This document shows, piece after piece, positions 1-9,551 of a DNA stretch of 64,000 bases (within the stretch, counting starts at the first letter, position 1; every line of letters starts with the position of its first letter). The stretch lies in the NCBI GenBank assembly GCA_000499405.2, contig HG738141.1, positions 218,032-282,031 of the forward strand, written 5' to 3'. Made by a program: the position numbers and the translations under genes. This stretch comes from Onchocerca volvulus. Lineage: Eukaryota > Nematoda > Chromadorea > Rhabditida > Onchocercidae. The notes beneath the pieces were generated by a model that had not been told where the DNA came from, made no database searches, and worked only from the letters and a program-made list of their open reading frames with translations.

Positions 1-509
1 CAGGTTTTCTGAAATCACGGAAGAAGTAAAGCGAATTCATTAAGCGTTCATGAAACAAACTATTAATCAGTAAATTTACAGAAAAAAGAATTCAGTTACA
101 CTGATTTTGAAATCGGTGGCCGCAGATTCAAACAAAATTTCATAGCTTATGAACTACTTGAAGATACTCACGCAATTTTTTCATGCATATTCATTCCAAT
201 TATATAAATTTGAAGTCAATATTATCAAAAATCTTATACTAGACGCTAATAGATAAATGGGGAGATTGGCAAGATAGAAGCACAGCATTTTCATGACTTG
301 AGACAAGTGACAACTCACTGATTTAACCTGTACTTTTGAAGAATCAAAGAAGTTTAAGTAGGCGTAAAACGATATACAGAGTGCATATGTATAATAATCC
401 AGTAATCATAGTAGAAGTAAAAACACTAACTGCTGGAAAATTGAATGTTCCTCTTGATCATATTAATACATATATAGGGAATTCTTCTCAAGGATAATTA
501 ACTGAAGAC

Positions 510-785
510 TTGGATCTGCATATAATAAAATGTGATAGATATGTTTCTATATATAAATTTCGTTATGAAAATAAGGAATTTAAAGAAAAAGGCAAGTATC
601 GACAAATGACAGATCAATTCCCAGAAGTTTTAGTTGAAGAGAATGAATTTTATGAAATAAAAGGAACATATCTTGAATCTCGTAATAAATTGTTTTTCAA
701 TTATTATGATATTAATCCCCATGTTGGAGAGAACAATTCAGCTATCAATGGTACTTACAGCATCCTAATGATTGTAATTACTTAA
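510..785 (+). pseudogene. broken coding fragment, left arm
   Basis: A 91-codon open frame with protein-like composition and no low complexity. It begins with MDLHIIKCDRYVSIYKFRY and ends in TYSILMIVIT. Over the last 15 or so codons the coding look passes to the +1 frame (WYLQHPNDCNYLKSQGYCLK...), which continues for about 30 more codons to 832, so a frameshift probably interrupts an older, longer frame. The same sequence occurs in the right arm at 8711-8905 and 7911-8186 on the opposite strand. I do not recognise the family; it has no signal peptide or membrane segment. Confidence 0.45.
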
Positions 786-798
786 AATCTCAAGGATA

Positions 799-1116
799 TT
801 GCTTGAAGAAAAGCGGAAATATTATTTTGGAAAAAAAATTATAGCTACACAGAATCATAAAGAAACCTCAACTGTTCTACAGCTAGGATCAAAAATGTTT
901 TGCTTAGGCGCAGATTGCAATAATCTTACAATTGGAGCAAATACAAAAAATACTACAGGTACAGAAAATACTGCTCATTTAGCTGCTCGAAATGAGATGG
1001 AAAAAGATATGAAGACTAACCTACCTATGCAAGTACAGGTTAAGCTTGCAAGAAAAATTTTATTTTTACCTTCCTTAATTGTAATTTTAAATCTAAATGA
1101 TGGGGCAAGAATTTAG
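799..1116 (+). pseudogene. broken coding fragment, left arm, second piece
   Basis: Open frame of 105 codons starting from a non-ATG codon, following the preceding fragment by 13 bases in a different frame. It contains KMFCLGADCNNLTIGANTK and a stretch around AARNEMEKDMKTNL. The inverted copy at 8302-8520 keeps the reading frame but has two extra residues (FM) and several substitutions, as expected from a sequence once under coding constraint. No start context, splice sites or partner exons are visible. Family not recognised. Confidence 0.4.
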
Positions 1117-1206
1117 GGCTTAATCAATGCAATGCAGAAGAAAAAGTTTTGGCAACAAAAATAGATTAAAGGCAATTGACACTTACTGTAGTGAAAGATC
1201 AATCAT

Positions 1207-1341
1207 CCCCCGCAGCATCAATAACTTCTAATCTAGGATTTTTAGCCTCTCTAATCTCAAAACTTAGTAAAACCTTCTCTCCGTGCACAACTACCTTATC
1301 ACCAAAATAACAGTATTTCAAAATAGCATTTCCTCACACTT
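1207..1341 (-). pseudogene. possible C-terminal coding scrap unique to the left arm
   Basis: On the minus strand a frame of about 44 codons reads GNAILKYCYFGDKVVVHGEK, followed by roughly 24 more residues ending IDAAGDD and a stop. It is preceded by an in-frame stop. Its composition is well above background for this AT-rich DNA. It lies entirely in the block (1117-1600) that the right arm lacks, so it has no second copy here for comparison. No convincing acceptor was found upstream. Identity unknown. Confidence 0.3.
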
Positions 1342-2419
1342 TTCTGCTATTTTTCTTGTAGATAATATTATCAGTTACCATAAATTAGGAATAAAAAATA
1401 CAAAGATGAAAAATAAGTCTGGAAAATAATACCATAAAAAGTTTTCAGCGATAAGTGCAACTTTTATTCAATTATTACTTTCATTCAACAATTTACAAAA
1501 CATATATTTATACAAGTACAATTCCGATTATGAAATATTTGAAGCTTGCAAAAAAGTGTCTTCAGCTAAATTAATACTGCAAAATTATAATTTAATGAAC
1601 AAATGAAAAATCCAGTATTTCCTTCGTTTTCAAAAAAATATGTATTGCATTGAAAAAGCATGTGAATAATAATATTTAATTATTATAAGCGCAGTAATAC
1701 AAACAAATTAATCTCATTTCAACTTATTTATTTTCATGTCTCATGCTAATCAAAGCATCTCTTCAATCCCAATTATTCATAAATATAAATAAATGATAAA
1801 AGAAATCTTCGCAGTTATCTATGTCTAATAAAGAAATATTATTTTCGAAAACAATCAATCATTATCAAAAAAAGACACAAGCAGTTAATACAGATGCCAG
1901 TATTTTTGGAAAACATAATATGTTTATGAAGTTCCATTTATAAGACAACAGTTAACAAATTAACATATTAAACATATTTTTGTTAGAATTGGAGAGCGAT
2001 CATTAAAATGATTATTAAATAAATAACGAAATACATCAATCCCAATCTACTTTTAATTCAAAAATAATGTCATAAGCTAGTGGATACTGCAGCCAGGAAA
2101 TTGAGCTTATATTCTATCTACGAAAATATGTGATTCGGTGATGCTCCGTTTCCATTCAACAGTTTAAATCGAATCTGAAAACGATTTATTTTACAAAAAT
2201 CGTTCAAAACTTCAATAATATATGCATAAGAAAAATGGCACATGACTAAAAATTAGTCAGCCAAAAATCAAAAATTGCTGGGCATATTTTAAAATCATTC
2301 TAGCTCATGATTTCTCATGCTTCAGATTAATGCTGATAATTCCCAATTTACTCGAATAATTGATGCTGTCTGTTATTGTATACTAAACGAAAACTGTTTT
2401 GAACAGGAAATTAACTTAC

Positions 2420-2564
2420 TTTTCTGAGCGTTTCTTTAAGTCTAGCATATCAGGTCTTGCAATGGCAGCAGACAATGCAATAGGACTTGGTTCTGTATAC
2501 CTACGAAAAAAGGTAGCAGCTACGCAGTTATGTGAACCACGTCTCCAATTGGTTTAAACCTATC
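2420..2564 (-). pseudogene. decayed exon, left-arm copy
   Basis: Mirror copy of the exon at 6877-7022. Acceptor TTTCAG and donor GTAAGT are both intact. It shares the in-frame TAG of the right-arm copy after ...VVHITA, and in addition lacks one base near the middle (CGTAGG versus CGTAGTG), which shifts the frame. The left copy is therefore the more damaged of the two. Confidence 0.5.
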
Positions 2565-2738
2565 CTGAAAGTTACAAGAATTATAATAAGCCAGAAAATG
2601 TAGTAAAACGAGTCTTATGTGAAAATCACATACTTTGAGTGACAAATTATTATGATATCGTAAATTAGGTTAAATTGGAGAGTAAAGATGGACTGAATTT
2701 GAACGTAATCAAAGAAATGTTATAGAAAAAGATTCATT

Positions 2739-2834
2739 TTAACATTCGTTAATAAGAAAAGTCTTTGGTACCGTTTCCAAGCAGTTTTTGATGAGAGCAT
2801 TGGTGGCAAAGCGAAGAACTTCTATCAATTTTTT
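2739..2834 (-). pseudogene. possible terminal exon, left-arm copy
   Basis: After the acceptor-like TTTGACAG the minus strand reads KKLIEVLRFATNALIKNCLE, then TVPKTFLINEC and a TAA stop: 31 codons of protein-like sequence. The right-arm counterpart (about 6613-6705) is identical except for one in-frame codon deletion, an Asn to Asp change and loss of the acceptor AG (CAG to CAA). Function unknown. Confidence 0.4.
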
Positions 2835-3359
2835 CTGTCAAAGCTATAGTACATCCTGAGAGGAAAAAAATTATATTTTATTGGAATGTTGAAACGGATT
2901 GGGATGTTTTAGGATGCATTATATAGAATTATTAAAACTAGTACTACGTAACAATCATCTGCACATGGTTTTGTTATGAATTCAAATTATTCTTATCAAT
3001 TTTGTGAGAAAATATAAAAATGCCATCTCAAAACTTCTAACCCATTATTTCATCAAACATACGGGTTAAGACAAGTAAATTAACATATTATTTCGTTCAA
3101 CCAGAACGAGGAAATTAATTAGATGAAACAAAGTTGCTAGCCAACCTATAAGATAATGAATTCGATTTTCCGAATTTAATCAAAACGAGATAAGTAGAAG
3201 CTTTAACAGACAGCATATATGTATCGACAGTTATCTTCTCATTTTTTCTCCATAAATATAAATTCCGTGATCAAAAAGTTTCTCTCTTACTCGGAGTAAC
3301 CATGAAATTGAAAACTGATGAGAAATGAAATAGTGAAATAGTAAAACCCTTAACACAAG

Positions 3360-3862
3360 TATGAACGTTTGGTAAGTATGAGCGTTTGGTATCAAAACCG
3401 GCAATGTACATCTGTTCCAATTTTGAGCATAATGTCGAAGCTTTTCAATTATTCTTATCAGTGAGCCAAACTTTCCTGAAAATTATTCCAGAATTTCAAC
3501 AAAACACATTTATGCTTTACCTACTAAGTGATGAATTATATCAACTTTTCTTGTTCGATGTTGAGCTTCATTATGAGTTATGCCGAAATCACAGATTTCA
3601 TTGTTTTTTCTGCTACAACATCGACCGTCAATTGAACCATTTGTAAATTCCTATTGACTAGTAATTTTGATGAATATCGATTCCTGCAAGTTTACTTAAT
3701 AATTCGTGTGAACTACCTGCTTTGCTTTTTGCAAATACTGACTATGGCTACTTTGAAAATCCAAAACTGCACTCAAATTTTTGACTTATTTTTCCAGCAA
3801 TTCTTTCGGACTTCGAAAATATATTTGCAAATCGCTCTAAAAATTCCGATTAATTTTCACTG
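3360..3862 (-). pseudogene. decayed two-exon coding remnant, left-arm copy
   Basis: Mirror copy of 5599-6070. The minus strand reads through KELLEK, a TAA not present on the right, then the frame around VKNLSAVLDFQSSHSQYLQ, then SSHELLSKLAG and a TAG shared with the right arm. It lacks three residues (EQA) present in the right copy. The following short intron and the exon beginning KFGSLIR are retained with several substitutions. Confidence 0.5.
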
Positions 3863-4218
3863 CATTGGCATGCTTGCTACACCTCATCAATGATCTTAAA
3901 AATCTAAAAATGCAAATTATTTAGTAAAAATTCGAAGAAAAGAGTAAATATATATTTTTATTCTAAATCAGTTTTTAAATTCCGTCGGAATCATCATAGA
4001 GATTTTGGAAAACTGAATGATTTGAAACTGAGTGATTTGCAGAAAAAACTGAGTAATTGAAAGAAATAAAAATGAAATTAAGAAACTTTGGGAAACTTCA
4101 TCAGAATGTGTAGATTGTCAAAAAAGAACAAACTGACAGACCTGTTTCGCTGTATTTACTACAGACGTAACCACATGATGTGAAATTAAACGGATATTCG
4201 TTATTTTGAGATGGCATT

Positions 4219-4600
4219 CATACATATTCATTCCAGTTATATAAATTTGAAGTCAATATTATCAAAAATCTTATACTAGACGCTGAATAATAGATAAATG
4301 GGGAGATTGGAAGGATAGAAGCACAGCATTTTCATGACTTGAAATGAGTGACAACTCACTGACTTAACCTGTACTTTTGAAGAATCAAAGAAGTTTAAGT
4401 AGGCGTAAAACGATATACAGAGTGCATATGTATAATAATCCAGTAATCATAGTAGAAGTAAAAACACTAACTGCTGGAAAATTGCATATTCCTCTTGATC
4501 ATATTGATACATATATAGGGAAGGATGACTAACTGAAGACTTGGATCTGCATATAGTAAAATGTGATAGATATGTTCTTATATATAACTTTGTTACAGAA
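4219..4600 (+). repeat. direct copy of outer left arm inside the palindrome centre
   Basis: This stretch repeats about 184-560 of the left arm in the same orientation, from the TCATNCATATTCATTCCA motif through the 'AGTGCATATGTATAATAATCC' region to ATGTGATAGATATG. It differs by small substitutions and a 6-base insertion (GAATAA). It abuts the inner end of the left arm directly, so the palindrome centre is itself a rearranged product. Confidence 0.8.
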
Positions 4601-4711
4601 TTGCACGTAATCTGCAACCCCTGTTTGTATGCTCATGGCAGACCATGAACATTGGAGATCATGCTTTCTTAGAATGTCTGCTCGCTCACATATATCAATA
4701 GGACGATGCAT
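4529..4711 (-). pseudogene. small open frame in the palindrome spacer
   Basis: A 60-codon frame starting at an ATG: MHRPIDICERADILRKHDLQ and then SAMSIQTGVADYVQF. About the first 40 residues recur with a handful of substitutions in the inverted spacer copy at 12564-12722. Beyond that the frame runs into the direct-repeat sequence at 4600 and becomes junk. Two frame-preserving copies make a once-coding origin likely. The family is not recognised. Confidence 0.35.
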
Positions 4712-5219
4712 CCAATATTTCTATGTACTGTAGTATGAGCTTTATTTGGGAAATCCTTTCGTGCAACATTTTTATTTTGATTAAATGCACGTTTTTGCAG
4801 GATCGCACATAATTTATATAACTGCTATCTGATACCTACTTCTTTTTTATTGTTTCTTGGATGAATTACTCTATGGATAGTCATCAGTATCATTCGGTCA
4901 AATCCTATTGGAGACAATTGCAACATTTTGGACTTCTTCTCTACTTACTTTTAAAAGATGTTCTAGTGTTGAATACGAATAACATCCGTGGTTGGAAGAA
5001 TGGCAATGATGAGATAGACATAGGCGTTCTACTTTGAAGAGAAATCGGCCTAATCGTCTTTGATATTAAGGTTGTTAAGCATTTAATTTTGAAATCTAAT
5101 CTTAATATTGATTATATTTGGAAATGATTACAGCTCGAAATCGATTAATTATGAATTTTTTAATTTAATTTGTTCTTAGAAATGGGATAGATGATTGGAG
5201 TGACCGTAAAGCATTCGTA
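4600..5219. repeat. palindrome spacer, second copy present downstream
   Basis: Non-palindromic centre of the inverted repeat. Its reverse complement is found at 12049-12690, together with about 25 bases of the adjoining right arm (ATTAAACGGATATTCGTTA at 12050). The two copies differ by scattered substitutions. Confidence 0.85.
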
Positions 5220-5598
5220 TGCCATCTCAAAATAACGAATATCCGTTTAATTTCACATCATGTGGTTACGTCTGTAGTAAATACAGCGAAACAGGTCAGT
5301 CAGTTTGTTCTTTTTTGACAATCTACATATTCTGATGAATTTTGCCAAAGTTTCCTTATTTCATTTTTATTTCTTTCAATTATTCAATTTTTTCTGCAAA
5401 TCACTCAGTTTCAAATCATTCAGTTTTCCAAAATCTCTATGATGATTCCGACGGAATTTAAAAATTGATTTGGAATAAAAATATATATTTACTCTTTTCT
5501 TCGAATTTTTCCTAAATAATTTGCATTTTTTGATTTTTAAGATCAATGATGAGGTGTAGCAAGCATGCCAATGCAGTGAAAATAATCGGAATTTTTAG

Positions 5599-7284
5599 AG
5601 CGATTTGCAAATATATTTTCGAAGTCCGAAAGAATTGCTGGAAAAATATGTCAAAAATTTGAGTTCAGTTTTGGATTTTCAAAGTAGCCATAGTCAGTAT
5701 TTGCAAAAAGCAAAGCAGGAACAAGCAGGTAGTTCACATGAATTATTAAGTAAACTTGCAGGAATCAGTATTCATCAAAATTACTAGTCAATAGGAATTT
5801 ACAAATGGTTCAATTGACGGTTGATGTTGTAGCAGAAGAAAACAATGAAATCTGTGATTTCGGCATAACTCATAATGAAGCTCACCACCGAAAAAGAAAA
5901 GTTGATATAATTCATCACTTAGTAGGTAAAGCATAAATATGTTTTGGTAAAATTCTGGAATAATTTTCAGGAAGGTTTGGCTCACTGATAAGAGAAATTG
6001 AAAAGTTTCGATATCGTGCTCAAAATTGGAACAGATGTACATTGCTGGGTTTGATACCAAACGCTCATACTTACCAAACGTTCATACTTGTGTTAAGGGT
6101 TTTACTATTTCACTATTTCATTGCTCATCAGTTTTCAATTTCATAGTTACTCCAAGTAAGAGAGAAATTTTTTGATCACGGAATTTATATTTATGGAGAA
6201 AAAATGAGAAGATAACTTATATGCTGTCTGTTAAAGCTTCTACTTATCTCGTTTTGATTAAATTCGGAAAATCGAATTCATTATCTCATAGGTTGGCTAG
6301 CAACTTTGTTTCATCTAATTAGTTTACAAAATCCTCGTTCTGGTTGAACGAAATAATATGTTAATTTACTTTTCTTAACCCGTATGTTTGATGAACTAAT
6401 GGGTTAGAAGTTTTGAGATGGCATTTTTATATTTTCTCACAAAATTGATAAGAATAATTTGAATTCATAACAAAACCATGTGCAGATGATTGTTACGTAG
6501 TACTAGTTTTAATAATTCTATATAATGTATCCTAAAACATCCCAATCCATTTCAACATTCCAATAAAATATAATTTTTTTCCTCTCAGGATGTACTATAG
6601 CTTTGACAAAAAAAACTGATAGAAGTTCGCTTTGCCACCAATGCTCTCATCAAAGACTGCTTGGAAACGGTACCAAAGACTTTTCTTATTAACGAATGTT
6701 AAAATGAATCTTTTTCTATAACATTTCTTTGATTACGTTCAAATTCAGTCCATCTTTACTCTCCAATTTAACCTAATTTACGATATCATAATAATTTGTC
6801 ACTCAAAGTATGTGATTTTCACATAAGACTCGTTTTACTACATTTTCTGGCTTATTATAATTCTTGTAACTTTCAGGATAGGTTTAAACCAATTGGAGAC
6901 GTGGTTCACATAACTGCGTAGCTGCTACCTTTTTTCGTAGTGTATACAGAACCAAGTCCTATTGCATTGTCTGCTGCCATTGCAAGACCTGATATGCTAG
7001 ACTTAAAGAAACGCTCAGAAAAGTGAGTTAATTTCCTGTTCAAAACAGTTTTAGTTAAGTATACAATAACAGACAGCATCAATTATTCGAGTAAATTGGG
7101 AATTATTAGCATTAATCTGAAGCATGAGAAATCATGAGCTAGAATGATTTTAAAATATGCCCAGCAATTTTTGATTTTTGGCTGACTAATTTTTAGTCAT
7201 GTGCCATTTTTCTTATGCATATATTATTGAAGTTTTGAATGATTTTTGTAAAATAAATCGTTTTCAGATTCGATATAAACTGTT
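5599..7284 (+). pseudogene. multi-exon coding remnant(s) in the right arm
   Basis: Four exon-like pieces lie on the plus strand. (1) 5599-5925, acceptor TTTTTAG: reads SDLQIYFRSPKELLEKYVKN and on to IHQNY, a TAG (5785), then the same frame resumes through MVQLTVDVVAEENNEICDFG to HHLVG. (2) after a 45-base intron, 5971 onward: RFGSLIREIEKFRYRAQNWN. (3) about 6613-6705: the QKKLIEV...INEC-stop piece, whose acceptor is mutated here. (4) 6877-7022, TTTCAG acceptor and GTGAGT donor: DRFKPIGDVVHITA, TAG at 6919, then LLPFFVVYTEPSPIALSAAI to KKRSEK, with a possible last mini-exon 7268-7284. Piece 3 ends in a stop, so pieces 1-2 and 4 may be different genes. No family recognised. Confidence 0.5.
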
Positions 7285-7910
7285 GAATGGAAACGGAGCA
7301 TCACCGAATCACATATTTTCGTAGATAGAATATAAGCTCAATTTCCTGGCTGCAGTATCCACTGGCTTATGACATTATTTTTGAGTTAAAAGTAGATTGG
7401 GATTGATTTATTTCGTTATTTATTTAATAATCATTTTAATGATCACTCTCCAATTCTAACAAAAATATGTTTAATATGTTAATTTGTTAACTGTTGTCTT
7501 ATAAATGGAACTTCATAAAATATTATGTTTTCCAAAAATACTTGCATCTGTATTAACTGCTTGTGTCTTTTTTTGATAATGATTGCATGTTTTCGAAAAT
7601 AATATTTCTTTATTAGACATAGATAACTGCGAAGATTTTTTTATCATTTATTTATGTTTATGAATAATTGGGATTGAAGAGATGCTTTGATTAGCATGAG
7701 ACATAAAAATAAATGAATTGAAATGAGATTAATTTGTTTGTATTACTGCGCTTATAATGAATAAATGTTATTAATCATATGCTTTTTCAATGCAACACAT
7801 AGTTTCTGAAAACGAAGGAAATACTGAATTTTTCATTTGNTTTTTTTCCAAAATAATATTTCCGCTTTTCTTCAAGCAATTATTTGTCTCTAGCACATAT
7901 CCTTGAGATT

Positions 7911-8186
7911 TTAAGTAATTACAATCATTAGGATGCTGTAAGTACCATTGATAGCTGAATTGTTCTCTCCAACATGGGGATTAATATCATAATAATTGAA
8001 AAACAATTTATTACGAGATTCAAGATATGTTCCTTTTATTTCATAAAATTCATTCTCTTCAACTAAAACTTCTGGGAATTGATCTGTCATTTGTCGATAC
8101 TTGCCTTTTTCTTTAAATTCCTTATTTTCATAACGAAATTTATATATAGAAACATATCTATCACATTTTATTATATGCAGATCCAA
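7911..8186 (-). pseudogene. extra copy of the 91-codon fragment
   Basis: Translates identically to 510-785 (91 codons). It lies inside the 460-base block duplicated in the right arm only and absent at this position in the left arm. Compared with the outer copy at 8711-8905 its leader has an insertion of about 20 bases (TTATTTGTCTCTAGCACAT) near 7880. Confidence 0.45.
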
Positions 8187-8301
8187 GTCTTCAGTTAATT
8201 ATCCTTGAGAAGAATTCCCTATATATGTATTAATATGATCAAGAGGAACATTCAATTTTCCAGCAGTTAGTGTTTTTACTTCTACTATGATTACTGGATT
8301 A

Positions 8302-8520
8302 TTATACATCATTTAGATCTAAAATTGCAATTAAGGATGATAAAAATAAAATTTTTCTTGCAAGCTTAACCTGTACTTGCATAAACATTGGTAGGTTAGT
8401 CTTCATATCTTTTTCCATCTCATTTCGAGCAGCTAAATAAGCAGTAGTTTCTGTACCTGTAGTATTTTTTGTATTTGCTCCAATTGTAAGATTATTGCAA
8501 TCTGCGCCTAAGCAAAACAT
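8302..8520 (-). pseudogene. right-arm copy of the second fragment
   Basis: Inverted partner of 895-1116: MFCLGADCNNLTIGANTKNT and onward to LDLNDV. It has two extra residues (FM) and a few substitutions against the left copy. Its 3' end runs directly into the duplicated block at 8308. Confidence 0.4.
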
Positions 8521-8710
8521 TTTTGATCATAGCTGTAGAACAGTTGAGGTTTCTTTATGATTCTGTGTAGCTATAATTTTTTTTCCAAAATAATATTTCC
8601 GCTTTTCTTTAAACAATATCCTTGAGATTTTAAGTAATTACAATCATTAGGATGCTATAAGTACCATTGATAGCTAAATTGTTCTCTCCAACATGGGGAT
8701 TAATATCATA

Positions 8711-8905
8711 TTAATTGAAAAACAATTTATTACGAGATTCAAGATATGTTCCTTTTATTTCATAAAATTCATTCTCTTCAACTAAAACTTCTGGGAATTG
8801 ATCTGTCATTTGTCGATACTTGCCTTTTTCTTTAAATTCCTTATTTTCATAACGAAATTTATATATAGAAACATATCTATCATATTTTATTGTATGCAGA
8901 TCCAA
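8711..8905 (-). pseudogene. right-arm copy of the 91-codon fragment, truncated
   Basis: Same frame as 510-785, but closed at codon 65 by a T-to-A change that turns the Tyr codon of FFNYYD into a stop (LFFN-stop). It is in the symmetric position for a true mirror copy, so it is the ancestral right-arm copy. The 7911-8186 copy is the later addition. Confidence 0.45.
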
Positions 8906-9434
8906 GTCTTCAGTTAATTATCCTTGAGAAGAATTTCCTATATATGTATTAATATGATCAAGAGGAACATTCAATTTTCCAGCAGTTAGTGTTTTTACTT
9001 CTACTATGATTACTGGATTATTATACATATGCACTCTGTATATCGTTTTACGCCTACTTAAACTTCTTTGATTCTTCAAAAGTACAGGTTAAATCAGTGA
9101 GTTGTCACTTGTCTCAAGTCATGAAAATGCTGTGCTTCTATCTTGCCAATCTCCCCATTTATCTATTAGCGTCTAGTATAAGATTTTTGATAATATTGAC
9201 TTCAAATTTATATAATTGGAATGAATATGCATGAAAAAATTGCGTGAGTCAATTAAAAATCTTCAAGGAGTTCATAAGCTATGAAATTTTGTTTGAAACT
9301 GCGGCCATCGGTTTCAAAATCAGTGTAACTGAATTCTTTTTTCGGTAAATTTATTGATTAATAGTTTGTTTTATGAACGCTTAATAAATTCGCTTTACTT
9401 CTTCCGTGATTTCAGAAAAGTTATTTTTCAGACA

Positions 9435-9551
9435 ATGCTAGCGAACGAAAAAGGACCAGCACTTCCAGACATCTTTTATGTTCTGGAATATTTAGAAGAC
9501 CGGCCTGTGATACTTCAAGCATTATGGGAGTATTTATGTGAGACAGCGGAG
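9435..9551 (+). CDS. zinc-finger gene exon 1
   Basis: Encodes 39 residues ending LWEYLCETAE and finishes in phase 0 at GAG|GTAATC. A TTTTTCAG ends at 9431, three bases before the ATG, so this may be a trans-splice or intron acceptor. The exon begins only 15 bases after the inverted-repeat arm. Confidence 0.6.

Larger units (their letters stand above)
5..4215 (+). repeat. left arm of a large inverted repeat
   Basis: Read outward to inward, this segment is the reverse complement of about 9420 down to 5220, with only scattered mismatches and small indels by eye. Anchor matches are 5-60 with 9360-9420, 510-1110 with 8310-8905, 2420-2564 with 6877-7022, and 4141-4215 with 5220-5295. The match stops about four bases from the window edge, so the outer end of the palindrome sits almost exactly at position 1. 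The arm holds broken coding sequence listed separately. It could be a genuine inverted segmental duplication, a large foldback element, or an assembly fold of two haplotypes. Confidence 0.9.
5220..9420 (-). repeat. right arm of the large inverted repeat
   Basis: Reverse-complement partner of the left arm. It differs in one major block: bases about 7841-8307 are a second copy of 8575-9025, where the left arm has unrelated sequence (1117-1600). The single N at 7840 lies exactly at one edge of that block, which suggests an assembly join. Outside the block, mismatches between arms are sparse and include short in-frame indels (3 and 9 bases) inside the coding remnants. The arm ends 15 bases before the ATG of the zinc-finger gene at 9435. 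Confidence 0.9.

Noticed and set aside
5..9420. Autonomous DNA transposon (Polinton, Mutator or Tc type) with giant terminal inverted repeats
   Set aside because: No transposase, integrase or polymerase coding sequence is present in the arms or centre, and no target-site duplication can be assessed because one end is at the window edge. Kept only as one explanation of the palindrome.
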